Source: Balanoglossus misakiensis | Taxonomy: Eukaryota > Hemichordata | DNA length: 64,000 nucleotides | Direction of reading: 5' to 3' | Assembly: GCA_040954595.2 (NCBI GenBank) | Contig: CM082579.2 | Location: 372,001 to 436,000, forward strand | Shown: positions 40,901-52,930 of the stretch, one piece after another | Numbering within the stretch: position 1 is the first letter of the stretch | How the letters are laid out: the number at the start of each line of letters is the position of its first letter | Made by a program: the position numbers and the translations under genes | The notes under the pieces: model-generated | Database searches by the model: none | What the model saw: only the letters and a program-made list of their open reading frames with translations | Told to the model about the DNA's origin: nothing

Positions 40901-41077
40901 ATGACATCAATTCTTGACTTGTACTTCGGTTTTATACTTTACAGTGAAGGCACCAGGAGAGCCAACACAATGAAGAACCTTGGAATCCGAAAGTATGCAT
41001 TTAACAGCCTGCAGATCATGGCCTTACCCAAACTCTACAGACCACCAGATGGAACATACGGCAAGACACAGACATAG
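31434..41077 (+). CDS. INPP4: INPP4-type phosphatidylinositol-3,4-bisphosphate 4-phosphatase with N-terminal PLEKHJ1-like PH module (1017 aa, 24 exons)
   Basis: Exons: 31434-31569, 32049-32201, 33428-33685, 33905-34026, 34193-34309, 34502-34636, 34903-34944, 35644-35882, 36108-36165, 36462-36564, 36853-36954, 37134-37245, 37356-37521, 37979-38044, 38301-38423, 38595-38774, 38934-39002, 39145-39268, 39507-39627, 39797-39937, 40056-40153, 40328-40440, 40557-40699, 40945-41077. INPP4 enzymes remove the 4-phosphate of PI(3,4)P2, damping PI3K signalling on endosomes and plasma membrane. Residues 1-155 are a PH module ([45 protein letters not shown]). INPP4 homology starts at residue 174 ([14 protein letters not shown]) with the C2 region. 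The catalytic CX5R motif CKSAKDRT is at 935-942 (40581-40604; Cys935, Arg941). The C-terminus [19 protein letters not shown] and GTYGK match the family. Vertebrate INPP4A/B lack this PH module. Exon 37979-38044 is the least certain; it restores [12 protein letters not shown]. An AATAAA lies at 41146-41151. Confidence 0.94.
31618..31995 (+). repeat. GAT-rich microsatellite with higher-order units
   Basis: Long GAT runs are broken four times by the same insert, GAA followed by six GGT, then GAT GGT. The inserts begin at 31708, 31780, 31855 and 31927, so the higher-order unit is 72-75 bp (24-25 triplets). It lies in the intron between coding exons 1 and 2 of INPP4. Long open frames across it in several frames (poly-Asp, poly-Met, poly-Ile) are trivial products of the repeat. 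Expected to vary in length between individuals. Confidence 0.95.
32482..32660. mobile_element. MITE-like element in INPP4 intron 2
   Basis: TACAGTAAAACAGGA at 32482-32496 is an inverted match (13 of 15) to TCCCGTTTTACAGTA at 32646-32660. The interior is AT-rich with paired TTTTCG/CGA-type segments. There is no coding sequence. Size (179 bp) and inverted ends suit a miniature inverted-repeat transposable element. Flanking target duplication is not obvious. Confidence 0.45.
36379..36416 (+). repeat. C14 run plus CA repeat in an INPP4 intron
   Basis: Fourteen C residues (36379-36392) run into ACAC repeats up to 36416. A simple repeat 45 bases before the acceptor of exon 36462-36564. Confidence 0.85.
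37544..37568 (+). repeat. GGT trinucleotide repeat in an INPP4 intron
   Basis: About eight GGT units just downstream of the donor at 37522. A simple repeat with no coding role. Confidence 0.8.
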
Positions 41078-42352
41078 AAATTGAACCAGTCAAATGCAAA
41101 TGTTTCTAGTGATAGGCTGTAAAATACTTCATAGAAATTAAAATTAATAAATATCCGTTGTAAATTAATTGTAAAGCTGTAAAACTGTCAAGAGTAATTT
41201 TAAATGCAATCGAAAATAACTCACTACCTGCAATTTCTGAAACTAGTTAAATGAATTTTTTGTGCCAAGGTAATTTACATATATTTGGCAACTGCCAGGG
41301 TTATTTTGTCCTGTTTTAAATGTTCAAAAGTGTTGACATTATCAATGTACAGAATTCATCACCCTCCATGTAGTTCCATGGCATTATATATTTGTAAAAA
41401 CAGAAATGTATTTTAAGCAAACCTTTTAAGCAGAATTGTTCACAATATTGCAATAGATTTGGTTGTATTATAAAGGGATGTTGTATTTATACTTGTGAAT
41501 GGAAGAGAGGTAGCTGGATAGATAGAAGAAATGTGGAAAGTTTATGAACTTGCTCCGTATAGATGTGAATTTGTATGTATTTAGATTTTTTAGCTACGTT
41601 AGTTGAATCTATCAACTTTACAGAGGTAAAGGCCGTTAACTGTCTTATGCGCATATGCCCTTTTTCGAGTGTACAAACATTATGTCCAAGTAACAAGAGG
41701 GGAAAAAGCAAAAACAAACCTTGATGTAAAATGTCAAGAACCATATGTCATGTGACATTTGCAAACTTCATTCTCTTTAAATTCTGCTAATAAAGGAATA
41801 CTACTTCAGCTTATAATTTAGTTATGTGTGAATATTTTACCATTCCAATCATCTGAAAAATTGTTATCTCACTGCCAATTTAGAAGAATTCTTCTCAATG
41901 CTTTGTTGCACATTTCTACATATTGTACCCCCTAATGATACAAATAACCTTTAAAAGGTATGTATTACATAAAATAATATTTAGTTCATTTGTAATAAAA
42001 TAAATGTTTGACCACTTACTTGTACAAATTTGCATGTACAGTAATCATACGCAAGACTAGGCCACAGTTGATCAATAGAATGCAGACACCTTGCACACCT
42101 AGATTGTAGCACCAAAAATACAGCCCTGATAAATATTCCTTCACCTGTGGGCAAAGATAATGAGAAGTTTAACCCTTTCACCCCGACTCCCCTGTGGAGA
42201 GGTCCATCTTTACCTTAGAGAAAATAGATTTGGCCCAAACCATAGTGGTGAAAGGGTTAAGATATTTAAAATGGCCACATAATTTATACCCTGCTTCTAA
42301 ATTAGTTGTGATCATAATGTTGATCTAACATGATTTCATGCTGAAACTGTTG
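41078..42352. other. 3' flanks of INPP4 and RNF14 (convergent)
   Basis: No coding sequence is supported. INPP4 + strand AATAAA hexamers are at 41146-41151 and 41789-41794. The right part should hold the 3' UTR of the minus-strand RNF14 gene, including the complete inverted-repeat element at 42169-42260. Confidence 0.5.
42169..42260. mobile_element. MITE-like element with 14-bp terminal inverted repeats
   Basis: Left end TTAACCCTTTCACC (42169-42182) and right end GGTGAAAGGGTTAA (42247-42260) are exact reverse complements; the whole is 92 bp. The interior has no ORF. A related truncated copy sits at 6669-6729. Its position just past the RNF14 stop codon means it is probably inside that 3' UTR. 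Confidence 0.6.
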
Positions 42353-44820
42353 CTATAGGAACCACCACTGGGGTTCCCAGTCTTGCTCATCATCATCATC
42401 ATCATCTATCCTTTCCATTCCCTGGAAAAGTTGGTTGAAACACGGAGATCCCGGAGCGTTGAAGTGAGTGTACGGATTACTCCTGGACAACATACTGGAA
42501 CACAACCAGCAGAAGTAAGCTCGACATTTGATACAAGTCATCTTGTTACACCCATCAATTTTCTGTAAGATAAACACAGTATCTGATGTTGGTATGCCAT
42601 ATTTCAAGAAAACAGTTCATATTAAGAAGTTCAAAGTATCAACATTGATCTTAGAAAAGGTACAAGAAAATGTTGAAAGCAAATGAATGAGAAAGAAAAC
42701 TCAAACATAGTCTGAGTAACCCAAAGGCTTCTGACAAAATCACAAAATGTACCTGGATGTGAGTGCCACAGTTTGGACATTCCTTGCTGTGACTTTCAAG
42801 CCACTGTTCACTGTAAGATTCTTCCAAAGCTTGTTTGATGACACGTTTGCCATAACGCTTCTCAAGGAACATCTTCTTCTGTTCATCTGCTTCTTCGTAT
42901 TCTTTCCGTAATTCAGAAAGTTGAGCTGAATTCAAAAATGAGTATTCTATCAGAGGGACTTAAATATCACCAGGAGTTTGCGTCCACCATTTTACCGTTA
43001 TGATACAAGCAGTTAGCACAGAGTATGTGACCCCTCAGGGGAGTGAGAATTAGTCCACATACACACACAAATAGACACACACACACTATTTCTTACCTTT
43101 TTTGATTTTACATGGTGAGAGCCCATGATATGCTAAGTTACAGAAGGTACAGAATGCATACTGACAGGCTGGACATACTCCCATGTTAGAGTCTTTCTCT
43201 GTCATCACTGCACACTGACAGTTCTTGCGAGGGCAGTATACAATATCTGCCATTCCATCCAGAGATGACTGCAGCAGTAGACGGTCATATCTGGTAAACA
43301 GCTCTTTTCCAACTAATTCGTAGACCTTTGAAAAGAGAGGAATCGTGGTTTACTAAATGCTAATGAAGTGACATTTTGGTGTACATGAACTATGTAAATC
43401 CTGTTAGTTATTTACATTTGCATGCCTTAGAAAAACATGTTAACTCTACTAACCTGTGATGGGATTGCTTGCGAATCACAATCAGTTTCCGGGCAGTTCA
43501 AACACTTCACGTTGCCTTCGTTGATTTGTACTTCAAAGTAACTCTTCATACATTCCTTGCAGTAAACATGAGAGCAGTCCACAAAATTGATGCAATCACA
43601 ACCTCTCTTTTCAGCAAAGCAGACATTACATGTGAAGAATGACGCATTGAAAACTCTCTGCTGTTCTTGTTTGTCATAATCAACCAATGTAACTAGCAGC
43701 AATGTAGGAGATGCTATGTCTTGTATCGCTCGTGGGTCAGTTTGAATCTTGTTCTCTATTACACCGCCTCCTTCTTCTTCTTCTCCTTCATCTTGACCAG
43801 TTCTCGCATCCTCTTTCATTTTATTTCCTTTCTTAATTCCAACTGAAGTCAACTTCAGTGGAGATTTTATCTTCAGGAAATTCATGGCTTCTTCTGACAG
43901 AAACTGGGTCCACATAAACAAGACAACACCACCCTTGTTTTCTTCCCAGATTTCATCAAGTTTAGCACAGAGTTTAGACAACTATAAAAGAAAGTAAGAT
44001 ACAATCTTAAATGCAGATCTCTTCAACAATTGTATCTCTGATTAAACTCAAAGTTTTCATCTGTCTCTCTGCTGTATTTTATGCCCAGTAACTGAACAAG
44101 TTTCAAGTAAAACAACTACAAATTTCAGGAGACCATACAGTGATACTCAGAGTCTTAATATTCAACAGACAATTATTTGAAAAAATGAATTTGAAAAAAG
44201 TGTGACAAAGATCACCACTCACCAGGGAAACACTGAGCCATTTGCATGACAATGTGTATTGTGGAGCATGGCATGATGGGTAGTCTGAAGGATACTGGAA
44301 GTTGAGAACTATGGGAGGCAAGTGTTTTACCGGGTACAAGGTATGCCCTTCTTCATCTTCAAGAATATTTACACCTGAAAAGATTCAGACAGGAAAACAT
44401 ATGTTTTGTCTTGGTCATATTAGTGTTTTTCTCAGGTCAAACTTCTCTCATATTCAATATCATGTCAGTGCTCTAAGCAACCCTCCATCAATAAATAATT
44501 TGCACCATCAGTCGGTGGTGTGATTTTTTCTACATGCATTAACTTCGCAAAATACCCACAGTCCAGCGGATTCACTGTTTCATCTGGGCTGCTTCATAAC
44601 TAACACTATAATGTCCTTCAATCTCAGTCTTACCTTTTGTACTTAGATGTGTAGGAAGTGGCCCAGCAAGTTGTAAATAAAAAGTATCAGGAATTTGTAA
44701 TTTAGAATTAAATTGTCCACCAATGTTTTCATCCCCAGCGATGAAGATGTCATCATCTTCATAGATGCTGGCCAGTGCTAAGATTTCATCTTCTTGTTCT
44801 TCTTTATCGGGAGATGCCAT
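42353..44820 (-). CDS. RNF14: RNF14-type RBR E3 ubiquitin ligase (492 aa, 6 exons)
   Basis: Exons in order: 44634-44820, 44223-44374, 43454-43981, 43097-43325, 42753-42925, 42353-42562. Product 492 aa (human RNF14 474 aa). An RWD domain fills the N-terminal ~140 residues (EDEILALASIYEDDD, LPPIVLNFQYPSDYPS). RING1 follows (CNVCFAEKRGCDCINFVDC, CSHVYCKECMKSYF), then IBR (CPRKNCQCAV, GVCPACQYAFCTFCNLAYHG) and RING2 (CPNCGTHI, KIDGCNKMTC). In RBR ligases ubiquitin is first passed to a RING2 cysteine; the matching residue here is Cys428 (42548-42550). RNF14 was found as an androgen-receptor co-activator and later linked to ubiquitination of stalled translation factors. An acidic linker (about residues 170-195) and a short poly-Asp run (IDDDDDDEQDW) near the C-terminus are local features. 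Confidence 0.95.
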
Positions 44821-47800
44821 AGTCTTTCAATTATCTGTTGAAAGACATTGAAGACTACCAGTAATCAAATAGCAACATAAAAATCATGTCTGCTAGTACT
44901 AGTACCTCCATCATATTTTGGAGTGACACTGACGGAACATAGAGCTAAGTCTGATGTGTTTCTACCTCTGCGTGACAGGGGTGTGTACTTGTTACCAGTT
45001 AGTTGCACTTCAAACACTCAGGTCGTTACAACACACAGCCCTGGCCACCCGTACCCAGAGCTCTAGCTGCAGTAGCCAGTACGGTGGCTTGAGGTGTTTA
45101 TCTGGTGTAAGCCATGATGAGAGATGCAGGCAACCCGGGGCAGGCAAGTCACCCAAACGCATCCCCTGCCCAAAGCAATTCCTACTATATTACACCACGT
45201 TTCTGCGTTCCTATGACAGCTGTCTGGTGCAACATCCCGGGTCTATTGCACAACTCACCTCTAGAACTTCCTTTCCGTATCTCGCATGGGCGCGGCCATG
45301 TTGACACACGCCCTCAGTGTTCGCTCATGAGATTGGCATGGGTCTGGTGCAATCATGACCACCAATGGTGTGTCCGAGAAATTTTGACTGAGAAAATACA
45401 TGCAGAACAAAGTTGGAGTTACATGAGCTCAACTAGTGACCGTGCCTAAACTAAACTATACGCTCAATAGTGTTGAATACACAGGAGAACTGTGCGTGAA
45501 GTCTCGCAAAGTGGTTTATTTCTACAAGTCAAGATAAGACATGTTCGAAACCCCTGGGGTCCTACCATGGAAGAGGTCTAATGGTATCTGTCAGCCGAGC
45601 GATTCCTGATTCAATGATTTTGAATTGGCCCAGTTTTGGTCATGATTTTTGTTCTTCTGTGGTTAGAAGAGAGCTAGAACTTACTAAAAATGTCTTAAGA
45701 AGTGGTTACGATTCACATATCTGGGTGTCACTCACCCCTGACTACTCTAACTTTCCCCTGGCGTATCCCACCTCGGGATTTGATAAAGAAACACGATCGC
45801 TCGCGGCCATGGTGATTGCAGACATCGGGTTTGGCGAGATTATGTGTGAAAATAAACCGCCCATTCACAGCTTTTTTTCTAAGCAAGCATTTTATCCAAA
45901 AGGTGTCCTGGTTAGAATAGTTGTAACAATGGAAAACTGTGCTTCTTAAATTAGAAAAATTTGCCCTGGGGAAAAAGTACACAGCTGTTTGTGTCGTATT
46001 CCCTCTAAAAAGCTAATGATAGAAAGACTGAATCCAAGTTTTGGCTCTGATTGTAGAGTTTTGTTCGAGCTAAAAAGATTTTGTTATCGAAGCAAATTCA
46101 CGAAGGATACAGTTATCTCTCTCTCCCCCTCCCCCCCTCTCTCTCGTTGAATGTAAATGTAACATTCAGTAATAAATGATAATGGTACACATAGTTTTAC
46201 CTGTAGACATGACCTGGGAAAAACTATTATTAAATCTCCGCGATAACCACGGGCACCTCTATATTCTGTTCATAGAACACTAGCAAAGAGTTTTCGAACA
46301 CTGTTTGCTCTAGGACCACACAGCTCTTTCAAAATTCACTGAGATTTAATTTTAGAAAGTCATTTGAAAGTGCATTAACCCACAATTGGTTCTTTTGCCT
46401 TATTTACCCTGTCCGTTTTTCATTTTAATTCGAACGTGACAATGTTTTCCCAAGTTTAATTCGTCGAGCTAAGAGCAAACAGCTCCGGGCGATAATGGAC
46501 AAGGTCTCCCAAAGGAATAGGAACATTAAAAGACGCACAATTCAGAGCATACATGGACGAATTGCGTAAGGGCAAATCTTATTTCAATTTGTCCAAGATC
46601 GGTCGAACATGTTCATGACCGTCAGGATTTGATTTATTTTTCGTTCAAGAAAGTGAAAGAAAACTATCAGCATCTTGACAAGTATTGTTGTTGCAAATGG
46701 GCTCTCAGTCTCAGCAGTTATAATGGACTGGAAATTAAAAAAATGTAATTGTCCTCATTAGAGACAAGGTGAGCAAGCTAATGCTTGATCTCTCCTACTC
46801 TGTAAGTTTTTGAATCCATTCTGTCTATTTGTATGATGCTTGTTTGGAAAATGTTTTAGTACGGTGTAGCAGCGATGCCAGAGCAACGATATTGGTAATT
46901 TGGAACTCATCACTCTCGTGTCTGGTGTCGACTTGGGGAGTCTGTGGTGACCTCGATCAAGGTTATCTTTTATAACGGTGAACAGTTCTCTAAAAGACGA
47001 TGGACTATGAAAAACTGAGAAGAAAATACACTTGGTCTTGATTTCAATGTGCACAGAGGATTGAAAGGATGGGAAAAACAAAACAACGTCTTTATGGTCT
47101 CTTTTGCAAAGATTGTCTTCAAACAAGATGGTTAAATAATCTCTTCAAAACTGCTGGAGATGCCGGAGACAGGTCCTTGGAAACCATGGTAATGCTAACT
47201 ACAGCTTATTCGGAGGGTCAACATTTTGTTTTTTTCTTAGTCAGCTCTTGGGGAAAATTCAATACCAGCGGGTAAAATATCTGGAAATTACACAATTGTT
47301 TTGCACCACATGGGATTAATCTCGATCTTTCTCTGATGCCAATTCAATCATTTAGTTCCCACGTGAATTGCCTGTCGTCTCTGAAGAGACAGTGTTGGGA
47401 CGCGAGGTCATAGCAGTGTCTGTACATATATAGTGTATTCAGTCGCTATGGAAACACTTTCTTCTACACTAAAGTTACTCATACTGTTCTGTTGAAACAA
47501 CGCTTTTGGTTATGATGGACGGACTTTGGTCAGATACTGTTAGTCATGTCACCAGTTGGTAGCAATTTAGTGTGTCACTCTTGACGGTTGTGTTGACTGC
47601 TTGTGGTTTCACGGTGGGTGAATCACCCATAACGGAAGACCTACATCAATGGTGTCTTGCACACCTGACTAGCCAATTTCATGGCCGATGGAAGACGCTT
47701 CCCTTTCTCTTGGGAAGCATCTTTTTTGCATTCCTTTCAATCGAAGACACGTCAATCTAAAACGCGAAATCTAAACTAAATGACGAGAGGGTTGGGATGT

Positions 47801-50160
47801 TTCTCAACCACATCTTTTGTTTTCCTTAGCCTCAACCGTTATATCAAATCCCTTGCTGATAACTATCGAAGACTTAACCGCCTTAAAATCTATGTTATGG
47901 TTCAGAAATATGTGTTCAACTCAAACAAAATGAAGAGACCATCGTTCAGTCCTATTTTGATGATGACAGCGAAACTCATCGTGACAAAACATCACAAGCT
48001 ATCGTTTGAATACACAGAAGGGCGGTTGTTTTCGCTAAATCCGCGGAGTTCAATGGCCCTTCCTTAAAAGTGTGGTAAGGTAGTCAATTGGAACAGCATC
48101 GTGATGAAAACGGCTAATGTGTGCGAATTTCTTTTAGTGGATGACGCAGACTACCTTTCTCTAAAGTTTTTTGGACACCCTAAAATGCATGTTTGTGCTG
48201 CCTATAATGGGACAAGTAGTGAACAAAGATTGCTAAACTTGTGGTCATTGGCCGAAGGGCAAGTTTTATTTGCCACCTCGAGGTTGTTATCTTATACAGA
48301 CCTCTGGCCCATACACGCATGTTCACACGAACGGCAATCGTTTAGGGTTAACTGGCATCAGATTAGATCAGTGTTGACATTGCCAGTCATTGCCCGTGAA
48401 ATGAAGCTATATGACAGTTCGCTTTATAGCATCAGAGTAATAACTGGCGATAGAGCGAAATGAGATTCAAACTTAAGACTAAATTACCATTTCAACGCCT
48501 AAAATGACATTCTGGTTATCACATATATCCCTCTGTGCAACTGAAAGCCTGTTTGAACAAGCGCTGAGATGTCCAGGCATGTCAAAATAGCACACCTGTT
48601 ACAAAATTGATTGTACAGGATGAGACGTTTCCAAGGTAACGCGTGTTCGCTGATTAATCATGACAATATTGCATGGATATGTCAACAGTGTTAATGTATT
48701 ACTTTAGTATAAGCTGTAAGAGGATATTCAATGAGAAAACCCGAAAAAGTTGTATCTCTGAGAGTATACGCCATTTACCATCAATGAGGGGAATGTTACC
48801 GTAATACGCTTATTTACGTGAAATGGTTGATTGTAGAAAGGAACAACGCTTTAACCTCTGTTAATGGACGTTCTGGTGTTACCACGAAACCACACAGTCT
48901 GTACTATAACGGGATTCCTAAAAAGGTTCATTGTGTAGTTGCGCAAACTTCTCTCAAAATAGCAACGTGGGTGACGCACGTTGGTGAAATTAGCTGCTGG
49001 TCCCAAGGGAGATCGTGTACAGTAAATTGTATTCAACGACACGTCGGGTGGCTAATTTTACAATTACAGGTTATATCCATTACACACCCTTCAATTAAAC
49101 GTCTTCTACTTATCCTTCACTTCAGGGATTCTACTTCAACCATTTCTGTCATCTGTCGACTTTTTATACTTGACAGCGGAGAAATTCGCAAATGTCTCAC
49201 AGGAAAGGGTCACCCATACGTTTGATCGTATGAAAAGTCTTCAAATCTCTCAGAAATTCATTCAGTACAAGTTAATTGGATCTACAGTCATTACACTAAC
49301 ACTGTAAATTTACATGTTATTGTGGGAAGTTGCTATCTGTTAATTGCCTGCCATAGCTTATCCTATTATGACGATTCTTCAACTAGACAAACATTATTAT
49401 ACCATTACCTTTGTAGTTTGTACGTTATAATGGACGTCTGTGTGTATGTGTCTGTTTGTCTGTCCGTCTATCTCTTTGCTATCGAGTAAAATTGTTTTCA
49501 TCGATACCTTGATGTATGAAGTGTTTCCATGATATATCTATATTATAACCCTTCACATAAAATTTACATTCAAGTACGAAACGTGTACATGAATTTTGCC
49601 GCAGTTATACGAACACAGTTCTCGGGATAATTATCAATAAATCAAATGAGTCCATTGGCCACTTGCTTCGCAAGATGACCACGTGACGCCATCGGGTACA
49701 AGCGTCACGTCACCACGACAACAGTTCAAATATCAGTCAGCCTGGAGCAACGTAAATCTCATAACCGCTATTACGGCAGCGCTTTCAGACAACACAATGA
49801 GCGAGAGTAATAAAAGTGGACGGGTCAGCTTCGACATGATCGGCTCTGCTCTGAAGGTGCGCGCTTTTGACAGCCATTATCATAGCTGAATTGACGTCGC
49901 TACGACACTCCGCTAAACACGCATACCAAACTTAGCCTTCTTTCTGTTGGTTCTCACTCCGGAAACGTGCAATGCAACTCTACAGGAATAGTCAAACTTG
50001 TGTAAAGAGGTTCCATGCACTTTGGTTCCGTTGATGATACCAGTTGGGATTGTGATCACCTTAATCCCGTTTTATACAACAAACGAAGTAAACTATTATG
50101 GTGGAATTAGAAAAAAAAATGTAATACAACGCCGGCAATAAACTTCGGCAGATTTATTTT
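44821..50160. other. Non-coding region, left part of the 13-kb gene-poor stretch
   Basis: The first few hundred bases are the RNF14 promoter side; GGCCATGTTG at about 45293-45302 resembles a YY1 site. ORFs of 90-135 codons occur (for example 45581-45949, 48101-48463, 48818-49225), but none has recognisable domains, splice context or conserved motifs. I read them as chance frames. CT-rich runs occur near 46122-46145. I see nothing else. Confidence 0.5.
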
Positions 50161-50167
50161 GCACAGA

Positions 50168-50250
50168 GTCAGAGAGAGGGGGAGAGAGTGTGTGAGAGAG
50201 AAGGGGGAGAGGGAGGGAGAGAGGGAGGGAGGGAGGGAGGGAGAGAGAGA
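50168..50250 (+). repeat. Purine (GA/GGGA) simple-sequence tract
   Basis: About 80 bases of GA and GGGAGGGA, followed by CAGG/CAGA repeats to about 50282. Such mirror-like purine tracts can form triplex DNA. No coding role. Confidence 0.85.
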
Positions 50251-52139
50251 CTGACAGGCAGGCAGCAAGACAGACAGACATGTCTGCTGTCTGTATATGC
50301 TTGGACCCTGAGGCGTTGGCTGACTGGATTTCAGCAGCTGACACGTCAACCAGGGTTGGTTCGGGTCAATCGACAGGATCCCAAACAGCTGTGAAGTTGC
50401 AAGTCAAGTCATGCATGGAAATTATTATTGTTTAAAAATGCAAGGACTTTGATGTCTTCGATGCTTCGAATCTCGCAGCTTACTGTTATCAATCGGATCG
50501 AAAATTCAAACTTTCAAAAATATGGGAAATTACAAGAAGTCTATCTTTGTTAACAGCTAAAAGTATTTTTTAATTTTATACTGCAATGTTGGAGAATGAC
50601 AAAAAATTGCTGATAATTCCCTTGTTTCCTAGAAAGTTTGGAAGAGTCTCAATGGTGGCTATGAATTATCAAACTGAATTTGCAATAATATACTACTGTT
50701 GAAAACTTTTCGTTTGATCCATTTTGATTACGACACTCGAGACAACGAAGACAAAAGGTAAGCCTTAAGACCAGAAAATATTTGATTTTCAGAATTTGTA
50801 ACCCATTACGTTGTCTGAATATTTACGAAGATTTGAATTTGCATTCCACCAGTAAGTATTGCAATGGGAACCGGAGGGTTGTGTAACTATTCTGTTCTCA
50901 AATGTGGTGTTGGAATTTTTGATTTTTAGCGAGTTTTCCTTGGAAAATATTCACTGGTGTTCTCCAAACGTGTAGAATTTGTCATACATGGTGTGCGTGG
51001 GTTGCGGCCCCGCGAAGTCAGTATTTTTAACGTTCACCTATTTCTTGAGAGAGAGAGAATATGTATGTTTATGTGCGTGTGTTTGAGTATCAGTGGATTT
51101 GTTATTCAATTCGGTGGCCCAGATGGAAAAGAAAACAAAGAATTCGTGCCATCTTCATGAGAAATCACGATTTATCAGGTCAGCAATGGTGCCAAATAAC
51201 AGATCAGCAATATTGAGATGAAGACCCTGCGTCCCGCACTCCGTTGGTCGATTCTTACATTACAGTTTACCGTTTCATTTTTCCCCGACACAACGCCTTT
51301 AATAAGATGATTTTTATTGGGTTGGAAACTCTGATGTCTCGGTGACAAAAGTCACATTATACAGCCGAACGAACCAATCCGTCTCCACTTCGGCGTGAAA
51401 TGGTTTGTCTTGCCTTCGGTATCAAAGCCTCGAGGCGGGAGTTCGAAACTTGTGTGTCGTATTCTCATAGACCATTCTCTACCTTGATAGACGTGGGATC
51501 TTTGCTGGTAGATCATCCTGTCTTGTCACTCTCACTGTGATGATTCTGGTTAAATTAAACTTGATTTTGGCAGCTAAAATGAACGTATCGCTTAATGTTT
51601 GTGCTCATTTCATCACGGATAAGAATAAAACTGTTAACGGTCATCGTTTTATTGTCGACTTGACCGACCTGATCACTCTAATGCAATGTCCAGCACAACA
51701 TCGACAACACCGACGGGTAAATTTCAATTTGAGTAAACGGGTAACTTGGAAAAACTACTTCTTTCTCATTTCTCACGTGTTTATTCTCATAAGTGCGTCT
51801 GAATTTTAATGTTTGTTAGTTGCGCATTTGTCGGCGTTGGGTGCACGGGCAACTTCCCGGCGGCGGTGAAGTATGTTCCCGCAGAGCATTTTCTGCAGAC
51901 GGTGACCTCGAATATTTGACACACAGACGTCGTCTGGCAAATCAACAGGTGGAGGTTGTTGTCTTGAAATGTGATATCATTAATAAAATGAACTTCAGAA
52001 GTTAATATCACGACCAACACTTGTGATGAATCTCGAAAAGATCAAAATTACACAAGTGAGAAATTTGAAGAGCTTACTGTTTACATGTACTCGAAGTTTA
52101 CTGTTGAACCATGGTGCGTGTCTGATACGAGTTGAACAT
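50251..52139. other. Non-coding region, nothing recognised
   Basis: AT-rich sequence with scattered short ORFs and no motif, repeat or gene that I can support. Confidence 0.45.
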
Positions 52140-52930
52140 GTTCGCGAATGCCTAGGTCCAAGAAGAACCATTTTGCTAAAAAAAAGATCCCATGGAACGT
52201 GTGTTACGACCCGCAGGCCGTCCGAGCCAAAAATATGCGGATAATAGAGAGGCCAATTTACCTGACCGAGTGGCTTGTTTTACACCCGAACCGGCCAACA
52301 GGCCGTAACAAAAGAAATGGTCAAAGACATCACACGTACAACAAACCAGTCCATTTACAGTGTTAATTTAATTGCAGATACGAGTAATATTCACAATATG
52401 TTAACTAAGATTTACAATAAACTACAAACTAAACTCGAGCGTGACCAGGTGACCAAAACAAAATCCCTACCAAGTTCAAAGTCTCATAAACAGTTCGGTG
52501 ACTCGACGCACGACGATACTGGCCTCTCTGTCCGTTTTACGCCAGTGTACAATTAAAGACAGCCACGTACCTCAAATGCAGTTCCGCCGTGTAGTCCACA
52601 GACAGCCACGTATTACCTCAAATACAGTTCCACAATCACACGGAGACGCGCTCCATCAGGACGGCTCCCAAATTCCACGCGGCGTCCTCGAAAACATCCA
52701 CCACGACTTCACAAGTCCCTTCGGCAGTGTCAATCCTCAGCTACCACAGAAGACAGGCACTCCATACGGTGGGCTCCAAAAACTCCTCGACAAGGCGACA
52801 GCACAACTACCAGACCAGAATCAAAATAAGCCACACGACAACGTGGCACTGGGTGGCTTTCACACGACCAAAAACTAACACCTGGTCACGCTAATATGTT
52901 AAATAAAGAAATCAACATAGGTGCACCTGA
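52140..52930 (+). other. Compositionally odd segment (A/C-rich, G-poor) with unrecognised ORFs
   Basis: The + strand is rich in A and C, poor in G and richer in CpG than its surroundings. Overlapping frames stay open here: 52275-52556 (ends PVYN) and 52498-52878 (126 codons, rich in Gln, Pro, His). An imperfect direct repeat of about 29 bases, period 43, lies at 52558-52633 (ACAGCCACGTA … CAGTTCC twice). The bias recalls decayed retroelement gag-like sequence, but I recognise no domain. It may be a degenerate mobile element or nothing. Confidence 0.25.

Noticed and set aside
45581-45949. 122-codon frame upstream of RNF14
   Set aside because: No homology recognised, and its composition resembles neighbouring non-coding DNA.
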